From: Pseudomonadota bacterium
GTDB taxonomy: Bacteria > Pseudomonadota > Gammaproteobacteria > Steroidobacterales > Steroidobacteraceae
Reading direction: 5' to 3'
DNA: 54,783 nt
NCBI GenBank assembly: GCA_021792755.1
Contig: JAJYUA010000028.1
Span: forward strand, 1 to 54,783
Shown here: positions 25,942-33,387 of the stretch, in pieces
Position numbering within the stretch: position 1 is the first letter of the stretch
Layout: each line of letters begins with the position of its first letter
The notes under the pieces: generated by a model
The model's input: only the letters and a program-made list of their open reading frames with translations
Told to the model about the DNA's origin: nothing
Database searches by the model: none
Program-made: the position numbers and the translations under genes

Positions 25942-26295
25942 CGTGGAACCTTCCGAGTAGGTGGTGGGGAGAACTGGGTGGTGGAGAGCAGCGCCTCGGC
26001 CGCCGCGTCATCCTCGGCGGCTTCTGCGGCCCCGGCCGCGCCGGGAGCGGCCGGGGTCGCAGCGGGCGCGGACCCGCCCGCGGGGCGGGCGACGGAGGCG
26101 CGGCGCAAGAAGCGCCAAAGATTAGGGCCTGGACACACCGAGGCCGAGCCGGCGAATGATCTGCGCGAGGCTGTAGCCCTCGACCTGCAATCTCCGAATC
26201 TCGGCTTCCTGCTGCCACAGGGGCGACCGCCGGTACCAGGGCCGCTCGTCAGGTTCAGAGGATGTATTCGCCGCGGTGTGTATGCCTGTGTTCAT
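25938..26295 (-). pseudogene. Frameshifted small HTH protein of the stb-like operon
   Basis: The ATG at 26295 opens a frame with 'EIRRLQVEGYSLAQIIRRL' that stops after 57 codons at GTGTCCAGGCCCTAA. The next frame continues with 'PNLWRFLRRASVARPAGG' and runs to a stop that overlaps the stbB start. Removing one C from the GGCCC run (bases 26125-26127 as ggg on the plus strand) gives a continuous 119-aa protein reading G-V-S-R-P-N-L-W-R-F-L-R-R, a normal second helix of a helix-turn-helix. The insertion may be a real mutation or an assembly error. Regulatory role in the stb operon is inferred. Confidence 0.6.
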
Positions 26296-26829
26296 ACCTG
26301 TTCTCCGCCGCCCGGGCCCCTGCAGGGTGCAGCCCCCTGCGCCGGAACACCGCAGGTGTCTGGGAGTGGCCCCTCGGGCGGGGACTGCACCCCGGGGCGC
26401 TCGCGGGATCGGCCTGAGTACTCGGCGCCGGGGCGGCTGCGGGCGCGGCGAGTTCCGCCACGGGTAAAGCGGCGGGCAAGGGTCGAGGCGGCGACGAGCG
26501 CGGCAGGGAACGCGGTGGGCGCTGCCGGGACGGTGCCGGGCGGCGGCGCATCTGCCACCGGGCGGAACCCCGGAGCGGATGGGGTCAGGACTTGTCCGCC
26601 CCGAGCCTCAGTGCAGAACCGAGGGCTTGCCCGAGGTGGCCGGGCCGAGGCGGTGAGCGCGTGAGCGCCGCCGCCACTGCCCCGGCTCTCGGGGGTCAAG
26701 GGGGGGGGTACCCCCCTGCGCACGGAGTCAGGAGCGAAGCGGATGACTCCTAAGTGCGCCCTTCGCTGCGCTCGGGGTCCCACCCTGCGGAGGAGATGTA
26801 CGAGTTACGTCACCTAGCAGGGGCACATC
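26296..26829. other. Intergenic control region with oriT
   Basis: This stretch separates the stb-like operon (leftward) from the mob genes (rightward). It is GC-rich, with runs of C and G near 26700-26715. A minus-strand frame of 164 codons ends in an ATGA overlap with the HTH gene, but its Pro/Arg/Ala composition looks like a GC-shadow and it would cover oriT, so I do not annotate it. The oriT lies at 26724-26763 and a ribosome site GAGGAG lies near 26789. Confidence 0.5.
26724..26763 (+). other. Putative oriT with IncQ/MobQ-type nic core
   Basis: A 7-bp inverted repeat, GGAGTCA (26724-26730) and TGACTCC (26744-26750), is followed at once by TAAGTGCGCCCT (26751-26762). The IncQ plasmid nic region, as in R1162/RSF1010, is an inverted repeat followed by TAAATGCGCCCT, cleaved between the G and C of TG/CG; only one base differs here. 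The MobA-type relaxase gene lies 363 bases downstream, as in IncQ-like mobilization modules. Confidence 0.85.
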
Positions 26830-27120
26830 ATGCCTACTATCGAAGACCGGATCGCCGCAGCCGAAAAGAGACTCAAACAGCTCCAGACGCAGCGAGAGCA
26901 GATCGAGGCCCGTCAGCTCGCCCGCGTCCTCAAAGGGCAAAGGGCAGATGACACCCGCCGAAAAATCCTCACGGGTGCAGTAGTGCTCAGCGCCGTCGAG
27001 CATGGTGAGGCCGGCTGGTCGCGCGAGACATTGATGGCTCTTTTGAGTGACTGTCTCACTCGCGCAGACGACCGGGCGCTGTTCGGTCTGCCGACACTGG
27101 CGTCACCATCTTCACAGTAG
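26830..27120 (+). CDS. MobC-like mobilization accessory protein
   Basis: A 96-aa protein. Residues 1-35 form a charged coiled coil ('RIAAAEKRLKQLQTQREQIEARQ') broken in the text by ordinary residues, then 'TRRKILTGAVVLSAVEHG' and a small helical domain. This is the layout of accessory proteins that sit between oriT and a MobQ relaxase and help form the relaxosome by binding DNA or relaxase. The ATG at 26830 follows a GGGG stretch. The gene ends six bases before the relaxase start. Confidence 0.65.
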   Translation: MPTIEDRIAAAEKRLKQLQTQREQIEARQLARVLKGQRADDTRRKILTGAVVLSAVEHGEAGWSRETLMALLSDCLTRADDRALFGLPTLASPSSQ

Positions 27121-27125
27121 CGCCC

Positions 27126-28277
27126 GTGGCGATCTACCACTTGAGCGTCAAAGCGATCTCGCGGTCGGCAGGTCGATCTGCCACCGCAGCGGCCGCCTAT
27201 CGCGCCGGCGAATGGATTGAGGATGAACGAACAGGGCAACAACACGACTACACCCGCAAGCACGGCGTAGAGCACACGGAGATCGTCGTGCCTGACGGCC
27301 ATCCCGGTCCTGACCGGGCGACGCTCTGGAACCTGGCAGAGATGGTCGAGCGGCGTAAGGATGCGTGCGTGGCGCGGGAGATTGAGATCGCCCTCCCCTC
27401 AGAGATCACCGCCGAGCAGCGTCACGCGCTCGCCGTCAGCTTTGCCCGCACGCTGACCACAGAGCGGGACTGTGCGGTGGATGTATGCATCCATGCGCCC
27501 AGCAAGGATGGTGATGAGCGCAATCACCACGCGCACTTGCTGCTGACGACCAGGACGGTGCAGCGGCTCGAGTCCGGCGCGATCATCCTTGGGGCAAAGT
27601 GTGCGCAGGAGCGGGCCGGGCGCGATCGAAAAGCCGACCTGGCGGTGATCCGCGAGCGGTGGGCGACGATGCGCAATGCAGCCCTGCAGTACGCCGATCA
27701 CGAAGCCCGCGTCGATCATCGGACGCTTGAGGCACAGGGCATAGACCGCGAGCCGACGCTGCACCTTGGCCCGACGGCGACGGCCATCGACCGTCGAGCG
27801 CAGCGGTCCATCGATCCCACCGCACCGCGACCCGATCCTAGCCGCAAGCGGCAGGACTTCGAGACGCAAGTGGCTCAGCGGTTGGTCGCTGCAAAGGAAG
27901 CGGGCGAGCTTGAGCGCCGCGTGCAAGCACTCGACGATGCCATCCTCGACACGGCCTCCGACCTGGCTGCGGCACGGGAGGAGCGCGACCAGCACCAAGC
28001 GCGGCAATACGCAGAGGTTATCGCCCGTGGTCTATCACCCGCCGCGCGCCGCGCTGTCATCCAGCACGGTGTGAGCGTGATGGACCAGCGGGATGGGACT
28101 CACTGGCTGACGGTCCAGGAGGCTGACGGGGTTGTGCGCGGCATCGCTCGCGGCGGTGCCGAGCAGCGCCACCTACCCGAGGCACTGCCCGTCGGAGTGC
28201 GGCAGATCGAATCCGAGCAGGCAGCGCGAGCGAGAACAGACGGCACATGGAGAGCGAGAGGCTGGACGCGGCGATGA
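27126..28277 (+). CDS. mobA: MobA/MobL-type relaxase (MobQ family)
   Basis: A 383-aa relaxase that cuts oriT and leads DNA transfer. 'AIYHLSVKAISRSAGRSATAAAAYRAG' (split in the family as the Tyr 4 catalytic region, the SRSxGRSA motif I and AAAYR helix) opens the protein. Motif III is 'HAPSKDGDERNHHAHLLLTTR' near residues 123-143 with the H-x-H metal ligands. 'AVIRERWATMRNAALQ' near 180 is also typical. The catalytic part ends near 215 and a helical tail follows. The stop at 28277 lies inside the next ORF, and the frame switch there looks like a frameshift. The start is GTG at 27126. Confidence 0.85.
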   Translation: MAIYHLSVKAISRSAGRSATAAAAYRAGEWIEDERTGQQHDYTRKHGVEHTEIVVPDGHPGPDRATLWNLAEMVERRKDACVAREIEIALPSEITAEQRHALAVSFARTLTTERDCAVDVCIHAPSKDGDERNHHAHLLLTTRTVQRLESGAIILGAKCAQERAGRDRKADLAVIRERWATMRNAALQYADHEARVDHRTLEAQGIDREPTLHLGPTATAIDRRAQRSIDPTAPRPDPSRKRQDFETQVAQRLVAAKEAGELERRVQALDDAILDTASDLAAAREERDQHQARQYAEVIARGLSPAARRAVIQHGVSVMDQRDGTHWLTVQEADGVVRGIARGGAEQRHLPEALPVGVRQIESEQAARARTDGTWRARGWTRR

Positions 28278-29037
28278 CGCTCGCGCACAAGAGCAGACGG
28301 GAGCCGGGCGGGACCACGGTCAGCGGGAGTATCGGTGTGAGCCACCACCGACACCCGAAGAACTCGCTGCCGCGCGCGCGGCGCTGGACGAGTACGCACG
28401 GCGGCACCAGCTCCGGATCGATACCATCGACGGCATTCGCACGGCATCGAATGGATTGCGCGACGAGTGGGTGGCTGCGGGGAATGGCACGCAGAGGCAG
28501 TACATGGCACTCCGTCAGGTTCGCCGTGAGGCGGAGCGGGCGGCACGGGCGCGCATGAGGCACACAGGCCGCGATGGCGCACAGGATCGCATCAGCGGCG
28601 CAGCATCTACGCACGGCTATCGGTCCGCGGAACTCGCGGCGGCGCGCAAGCTCGGTCTGCGCTACGACTGGGATGCGACCGCGCGAGTGCGAAGGTATCG
28701 CGGCCGCACCGGCACTGAGCTATTTATCACAACTCGCCGCATCATCGAGATGGTGCAGCACAACGAGGCCGCCGAGGTCGCAGCGCCGCGCATCGCCGCG
28801 GCAAAGTGGGGCGACCAGATCTCTATCCAGGGCTCGTCGGAATTTCGCGAGCGGATGGCCCGCCTGGCGGCCAGGCAGGGCATCGGCGTAGAAGACACCG
28901 ACCTGCATGCGCTCGTCGCCGACGAGAAGGCGCGCATCGCCCGTGGTGAGCCGCCCGGCGGAGCCGAGCGGGAACGTCAGGCCGCGCAGGACGAACTCGA
29001 GGACGACGACGAGCAGGACCAGGACTTCGGGCGATGA
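28132..29037 (+). CDS. LPD7-like C-terminal mobilization protein, start or frameshift uncertain
   Basis: A 301-aa open frame overlapping the relaxase by 146 bases. From about residue 65 it is convincing: 'PPPTPEELAAARAALDEYA' and, after residue 165, 'YDWDATARVRRYRGRTGTELF', 'TTRRIIEMVQHNEAAE' and 'RIAAAKWGDQISIQGSSEF', the pattern of the large polyvalent LPD7-type domain found at the C-terminus of relaxases. No good start exists before that point except GTG at 28132 or 28156. An intact gene would probably join the relaxase 'RQIESEQAAR' to this frame near 28225-28235 with one base less, so this may be the second half of a broken mobA. Confidence 0.6.
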   Translation: MCAASLAAVPSSATYPRHCPSECGRSNPSRQREREQTAHGEREAGRGDDARAQEQTGAGRDHGQREYRCEPPPTPEELAAARAALDEYARRHQLRIDTIDGIRTASNGLRDEWVAAGNGTQRQYMALRQVRREAERAARARMRHTGRDGAQDRISGAASTHGYRSAELAAARKLGLRYDWDATARVRRYRGRTGTELFITTRRIIEMVQHNEAAEVAAPRIAAAKWGDQISIQGSSEFRERMARLAARQGIGVEDTDLHALVADEKARIARGEPPGGAERERQAAQDELEDDDEQDQDFGR

Positions 29038-29228
29038 GTGGGGGACGAGAGTGGATCATCGTCGAGACTTGGCCGGACGGGGTGGTGGCGCGCCGCGTCG
29101 GCAGCCGAGGCATCCAGTACCTCGCCCATCGGCGCAGCGGCGAGCGGCAGGCGTGGACGTGGCCGGACATGATCGCCGCGCAAGCGGCCATACAGCGCCT
29201 CGCGCGAGACGCGCGGATCGTGGCGTAA
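29034..29228 (+). CDS. Small protein after LPD7 ORF
   Basis: A 64-aa protein whose ATG overlaps the previous stop (ATGAG). It has a mixed strand-helix pattern, 'REWIIVETWPDGVVARRV', then 'SGERQAWTWPDMIAAQAAI', and two Trp pairs. I do not recognise it. The overlap and the good ORF quality argue that it is a real gene of the mobilization operon. Confidence 0.55.
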   Translation: MSGGREWIIVETWPDGVVARRVGSRGIQYLAHRRSGERQAWTWPDMIAAQAAIQRLARDARIVA

Positions 29229-29237
29229 GGCTTGCTT

Positions 29238-29258
29238 TATGCATATTCGTTATGCATA
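29238..29258. promoter_or_regulatory. Twin palindromic operator of brnTA
   Basis: The palindrome TATGCATA occurs at 29238-29245 and 29251-29258 with a 5-base spacer, 13 bases centre to centre. The second copy contains the brnT start codon. BrnA dimers repress their own operon by ribbon-helix-helix binding to short repeated palindromes, so these are the likely operators. Confidence 0.75.
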
Positions 29259-29539
29259 CTGTTGCCGTGGAGATCGAATTCGACCCGGCGAAGGCGGCGG
29301 AGAACCTGCGCAAGCACGGCGTGAGCTTCGGGCACGCCGAGCAGGCGCTTCGCGACCCCAACGCCATGACGGTGGAGGATCCCGATGCGCGGGACGAACA
29401 GCGCTTCGTCACCCTTGGGATGGATGCGCTCGGGCGCACCCTGGTCACCGTCCATACAACGCACGGCAATCGCATTCGCATCATATCCGCTCGCAAAGCG
29501 AGCAAATCAGAGGCAGCCGAATATGCGAAAGGAATATGA
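29252..29539 (+). CDS. brnT: BrnT family toxin
   Basis: A 95-aa ribonuclease-type toxin (RelE-like fold) of the type II BrnT/BrnA system. 'VEIEFDPAKAAENLRKHGVSF' opens the protein with the conserved F-D-P-x-K and K-H-G-V-S-F; it is followed by 'EQALRDPNAMTVEDPDARDEQRFVTLG', read here in pieces, then 'RTLVTVHTTHGNRIRIISARKAS' with the catalytic Arg. The ATG at 29252 is chosen by family length; it sits inside the second operator. The stop overlaps the antitoxin by 17 bases. Confidence 0.88.
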   Translation: MHTVAVEIEFDPAKAAENLRKHGVSFGHAEQALRDPNAMTVEDPDARDEQRFVTLGMDALGRTLVTVHTTHGNRIRIISARKASKSEAAEYAKGI

Positions 29540-29774
29540 CTTCAGCCGCGGCAAGCGCGGCGCGGTAATCCCCTCTCCCGGCAAGACACGCATCACGATC
29601 ATGCTGGATGACGACGTGATCGAGGCGTTCCGTGCCAAAGCAGAAGCGGCCGGGCGCGGCTACCAGACCCTCATCAACGAGGCGCTGCGCACCTCGCTTG
29701 CAGAGAATGAGCGGCCTCTGACGGCCAAAGTGATGCGCGAGATCGTCCGGGAAGAGCTTGCGCAGGCACGATAA
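29523..29774 (+). CDS. brnA: BrnA family antitoxin
   Basis: An 83-aa ribbon-helix-helix antitoxin. 'MRKEYDFSRGKRGAVIP' is the conserved toxin-binding N-terminus, and 'TRITIMLDDDVIEAFRAKAE' followed by 'GRGYQTLINEALR' is the RHH DNA-binding part. It neutralises BrnT and represses the operon through the upstream palindromes. The start at 29523 overlaps brnT, the usual coupled arrangement. Confidence 0.88.
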   Translation: MRKEYDFSRGKRGAVIPSPGKTRITIMLDDDVIEAFRAKAEAAGRGYQTLINEALRTSLAENERPLTAKVMREIVREELAQAR

Positions 29775-29810
29775 AACGACGCAAGTCTGCCTCCCGTCCC
29801 AGCAGCTTCC

Positions 29811-29859
29811 TATCGTCCGCTGGCAGTAAGAAAACTTTCTCTTCGGGAAGCGGACGATA
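29811..29859. other. Perfect 11-bp stem inverted repeat after brnA
   Basis: TATCGTCCGCT at 29811-29821 is the exact complement of AGCGGACGATA at 29849-29859, with a 27-base loop. A second small inverted sequence (AGAAA/TTTCT) lies in the loop. It starts 37 bases after the brnA stop and could end the transcript, but has no T-tract. Confidence 0.6.
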
Positions 29860-29869
29860 AGAGTTAGGT

Positions 29870-29888
29870 TTCAGTCGCGGCAAGCGCG
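29870..29888. repeat. 19-bp copy of the brnA start region
   Basis: TTCAGTCGCGGCAAGCGCG at 29870-29888 matches 29541-29559 inside brnA (18 of 19 bases). The copy codes F-S-R-G-K-R in one frame, like brnA, and appears to be a relic of a second antitoxin gene or a duplicated junction. From 29889 to 30104 I see no gene. Confidence 0.45.
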
Positions 29889-30104
29889 CTCGCCGTCCCG
29901 CTCTGCGCTCGGCTACGATGAGTTTGGGCACTTTGGGTGCGCTGACCCCAAAACAATCGCTATGAACCGGCGAAAAAATTGCCCGAGACAAGACCTGCAC
30001 GTCCACCTGGCGGCGGAAAGTGACACGGGATGGTGGCCGGCTACGCCGGCTCGGCGCTCGGTGGCGGGCCCGTCCGGCACCGATGAGCCGGGGCGCGTCC
30101 CGGG

Positions 30105-31415
30105 TCAGACCGAGCGGCGCAGCGCTTCGATCTCGAAACGGCTCGGCTCGCGAGGCGGCGCGGCGCGGCGCACGATCACCCTGCCGCGGCCGGCGTTCTT
30201 GGCCGCGTAGCACGCCGCATCCGCAACCCGCAGGAGCGAGGAGGCCTCGGCCTCTCCGGCCACCGCATACGCCACCCCGATGCTGGCGCCCACGCGCAGG
30301 TACAGACCACCTTCCCAGTGCAGGACGAAATCATGAATCGCCGTGAGCACGCCGCGCGCCACCGCCTCGGCCCGCTCGAGCGGGCAGCCGGGCAGCAAGA
30401 TGGCAAACTCGTCCCCGCCGAGGCGCGCGGCGGTGTCGGTGGCGCGAATGTGTTCCTTGAGGATGAGGCTCACCCGCCGCAGAGCCTCATCGCCGGCGGC
30501 GTGCCCGCCCTGATCGTTGACCTCCTTGAACCGGTCGAGGTCGATGAAGATGAGCGCGCAAGGGTGCTTGCCGATCACCGCACCGTCGACCACGTCGATG
30601 AGGCGCGTGTTGAATTCCCGATGATTCACCAGATCGACCAGCGGATCGTGGGTCGCCTGGTATTGCAGTGCCCGGGTGAGCTTGGCGTTCTCGGCGGTGA
30701 TCGCGAGCACGTTGCCGAAGGCCTGATCGGTCTTGAACGCCGAATAGAGCATGACGCTCACGAACAGCAGGTTGATCACCGCGAGCGGGTCATGGAGCGG
30801 TGTGTGCTCGAAGAGCAGCCGCAGCTCGACCAGGGCCTCAAAGGGCGCGAGAAAGCTAATGTAGCCACGCCACATGGCTCCGTACGAGGTCATGGCGCCG
30901 GCGGCGACGCCTGAGAACACGAGCACGGTGAACAGCTGATACGGCAGGCCGCCGTGCCCGAGGAACACCGTCCCGCCGATACCCCAGAGAAGCCCCGAGG
31001 CGGCGGCGCTGATCTGAAGCCGCCCGATCCAGGCGCGCGGGTCGCGAATCCCCGGAGCGCGCCGAAACGCCAGGCACTCGAGCAGGCGAAGGCCGTAGAG
31101 GACGAGCAGGCTGAGCAGCCACAGGAGCAGTGTGCCGTGGGGAACCGTCTCGTAAAGCAACGCTACCAGCACGCACCCGGCCGTAGCCGAGCCGGCGAGC
31201 ATGAGCGGGAAATTGCCGTAGACCAGCCGCAATCGTTCGATATCGGCCCCGGTGAGGGCAGGATCGGGCGCGCTGCAAGACAGGCGCGGGTCAGCGGCGC
31301 GCGGTACGCGACCCAGGCCCGCGGGGGTCTGACAAATCCTGACCACAGCGCTAATCCTTACCGCCGCCGGCCGCCCGCGGCCGACCTCCCGGGTTGCCCC
31401 GGGTGGGATCGACAT
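30105..31415 (-). CDS. Membrane diguanylate cyclase (GGDEF)
   Basis: A 436-aa protein. Six probable membrane helices lie between about residues 70 and 235. The GGDEF domain (about 262-420) has 'ALIFIDLDRFKEVNDQGGHAAGDEAL' with the metal Asp, the active-site 'RLGGDEFAILLPG', and 'RVGASIGVA'. An I-site RxxD is not evident four residues before GGDEF ('TAAR-LGGDEF'), so product inhibition may be absent. The enzyme would make cyclic di-GMP from GTP in the cytosol. The first 45 residues are disordered and the start is uncertain. It is followed upstream by a second GGDEF gene in the same direction. Confidence 0.85.
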   Translation of the reverse strand: MSIPPGATREVGRGRPAAVRISAVVRICQTPAGLGRVPRAADPRLSCSAPDPALTGADIERLRLVYGNFPLMLAGSATAGCVLVALLYETVPHGTLLLWLLSLLVLYGLRLLECLAFRRAPGIRDPRAWIGRLQISAAASGLLWGIGGTVFLGHGGLPYQLFTVLVFSGVAAGAMTSYGAMWRGYISFLAPFEALVELRLLFEHTPLHDPLAVINLLFVSVMLYSAFKTDQAFGNVLAITAENAKLTRALQYQATHDPLVDLVNHREFNTRLIDVVDGAVIGKHPCALIFIDLDRFKEVNDQGGHAAGDEALRRVSLILKEHIRATDTAARLGGDEFAILLPGCPLERAEAVARGVLTAIHDFVLHWEGGLYLRVGASIGVAYAVAGEAEASSLLRVADAACYAAKNAGRGRVIVRRAAPPREPSRFEIEALRRSV

Positions 31416-31487
31416 CTCCGCGGGGCCGAGCGCCCTGCCCGGTCTTGCCCGCGCGCAAAGCCGCTCCCGGCCCGATGCGGGCCGGAT

Positions 31488-32723
31488 TCAGTCGCGCGCG
31501 CGCCTGAACGGCGCGAATGGCTCGTTCGCGAATACGCCCATACCCGGCACCTGATGCGCCCCCTCGTCCATCACCTCGACGCGATTGCGTCCCTTGGCCT
31601 TGGCCCGATAGAGCGCCTCGTCCGCCAAGCGCAGCGCGCCGCAAGCATTGCCCGCGGCCGTGGGCGCGACCACCGCGACACCCACGCTGATCGTCAATAC
31701 GGCCCCGGAGAGCGACTCTCGATGCTCGATCGCAAGCTCCTCGACCGCCCGACGCATGCGCTCGGCCGCGAACCGGGCGCTGCAGCAGTCCGCGTCGCAG
31801 AGAATCACCGCGAATTCCTCCCCGCCATAGCGCGCCACCAGATCGAGCGCACGGTGTACCTGACGTTGGATCGCGAGCGCCACCTGCCGCAGTGCGACAT
31901 CGCCCGCCTGGTGCCCGTAGCGGTCGTTGTACCCCTTGAAGTGATCGACATCGATCACCAGAATCGCCAGCGAGCGGGCACCGCTCGCGGCCTGTCGCCA
32001 GAGCTGCGGCAGATACTCGTCGAACACCCGCCGGTTCTTGGCCCAGGTGAGCACGTCCTGCTGCGCGAGCTCGGCCACGATGCGGGTTTCGAGAAACGAG
32101 CGCCGTGAGCGCTTCTCGACCTGCCAGGCCGCGAAGCCCAAGGTGACCGCCGAGACGATGAGCAGCGCCCCGCCGCGCAGCGCCATCGCCGGCGGCAGAT
32201 GGAACATCACGGCCGCCCCGACCATGCTCGCCACGCTGAGCACAGCGGTGGCGAGCGCGGTGCGGTACTGCAGTCCCAGGAAATAGAACGGGCCGATCAG
32301 CAGCATCGGCAGCAGCATCAGGTTCGCGATCTCTCCGACCGCGACGACGTGGATCACCTGCACGCAAACCAGGCAGTTGCGAAGCGGCACCAGCACTTCG
32401 GCCCAGGGCAGGTAGTGGCGCTCGAACCCGCCGCTCCAGGCGAGCCAGGCCAGCACGGCGGAACTGAAGAGAATCACCGGGAAGACGATAAGCGATGCCA
32501 CGGCGTGCGAGCCGGCGAGCACCTCCTCTCCCGCCTGCAACCCGATCAGCAGCAGTGCGAGGGTGCACGTCAGGCGCACCAGCGCGCGGCTCTCGCGCAG
32601 GTTGCTGCGCCGGTATTCGGCCTCGACCGGAGCGGCGAATCGCGCACTCTCGGGCTGCTTGCGCAGCTCCGCCGCGTAATGCGAGTTCGGCAACGCCTCG
32701 AGGCTCGGCCATAGCGCGATCAT
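31488..32723 (-). CDS. Membrane diguanylate cyclase (GGEEF)
   Basis: A 411-aa protein with about six membrane helices at residues 45-200 and a C-terminal GGDEF domain (about 220-385). The active site is 'YGGEEFAVILCDAD' and the metal Asp is in 'LVIDVDHFKGYNDRYGHQAGD'. The usual 'LTGLANRR' entry is changed to 'LTWAKNRRVFDEYL'. The motif is complete, so activity is likely. 72 bases separate it from the other GGDEF gene; they may be co-transcribed. Its sensor domain differs from that neighbour. Confidence 0.85.
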   Translation of the reverse strand: MIALWPSLEALPNSHYAAELRKQPESARFAAPVEAEYRRSNLRESRALVRLTCTLALLLIGLQAGEEVLAGSHAVASLIVFPVILFSSAVLAWLAWSGGFERHYLPWAEVLVPLRNCLVCVQVIHVVAVGEIANLMLLPMLLIGPFYFLGLQYRTALATAVLSVASMVGAAVMFHLPPAMALRGGALLIVSAVTLGFAAWQVEKRSRRSFLETRIVAELAQQDVLTWAKNRRVFDEYLPQLWRQAASGARSLAILVIDVDHFKGYNDRYGHQAGDVALRQVALAIQRQVHRALDLVARYGGEEFAVILCDADCCSARFAAERMRRAVEELAIEHRESLSGAVLTISVGVAVVAPTAAGNACGALRLADEALYRAKAKGRNRVEVMDEGAHQVPGMGVFANEPFAPFRRARD

Positions 32724-32803
32724 GACGCAACGATAGGATCCTCGGCCCGCCCGCCGCTGTGATCGGGTACAAGGTCTGCCGCATTGGGCACGGCCTGCAG
32801 CGC

Positions 32804-33244
32804 TCAGGGCAGCAGCTGGCCGCGGAGCTCCCCGGCCGGATGGCGGGCACTGTGGACATTGATATACAGCTCACCTGCCAGGAAGCGCCTGTGCTGCAGG
32901 GCGGTGAGCTGCGCCTCCGGCGGCACCACCCAGAGCCCGGGCGCGCGCTGCTTCAGCCAGATGAGGATCGGCCCGTTCGTACCCTCCGCCCCCTCGTGGA
33001 TGCGTACCATCGTGGCCTTGGTCCCGTGGGAGATGACCCTGCCGCTTACCCGACCGCCGGCATCCACCGTGACCACGGCGGAGCCATGAGCCGCCGTCAC
33101 GACCGGCGGCACCTCGTGACTGCCGGCCAGCACCGCCCGAACCGTTGTGGCCATCGCCACGCCCTCGCCGCCGGCGCGCAGCACTGCAACCGCCATACGC
33201 CCGAGGGACCCTCCAGCCGCGACACGCCTGAGGGAAGATCTCAT
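32804..33244 (-). CDS. CHRD domain protein
   Basis: A 146-aa protein in which nearly all of the sequence after residue 35 is one CHRD domain: 'VLAGSHEVPPVVTAAHGSAVV', 'VSHGTKATMVRIHEGAEG' (read with the preceding residues), and the C-terminal 'FLAGELYINVHSARHPAGELRG'. CHRD domains are beta-rich, extracellular and of unclear function in bacteria. The N-terminus (RRVAAGGSLGRMAVAVLRAGG) is a weak signal peptide. A GGAG lies a little before the ATG at 33244. The gene stands alone. Confidence 0.8.
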   Translation of the reverse strand: MRSSLRRVAAGGSLGRMAVAVLRAGGEGVAMATTVRAVLAGSHEVPPVVTAAHGSAVVTVDAGGRVSGRVISHGTKATMVRIHEGAEGTNGPILIWLKQRAPGLWVVPPEAQLTALQHRRFLAGELYINVHSARHPAGELRGQLLP

Positions 33245-33387
33245 GCTCCACGCACTCCTTCGGTGCTCAGTATCCTCACCCTAGCACCGCGCGGCCGGGG
33301 CGTCACCGTGACGCGGGAAGGCGACACTGGCGGCGGGTTGTCACCCAACTTCCCCCGCGCCCCTGCGCGCCTCGCGCCGCGGCCGGC

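Noticed and set aside
26292-26783. 164-codon minus frame with ATGA overlap to the HTH gene
   Set aside because: Its composition is Pro/Arg/Ala only and it would run across the oriT; the overlap alone is not enough.
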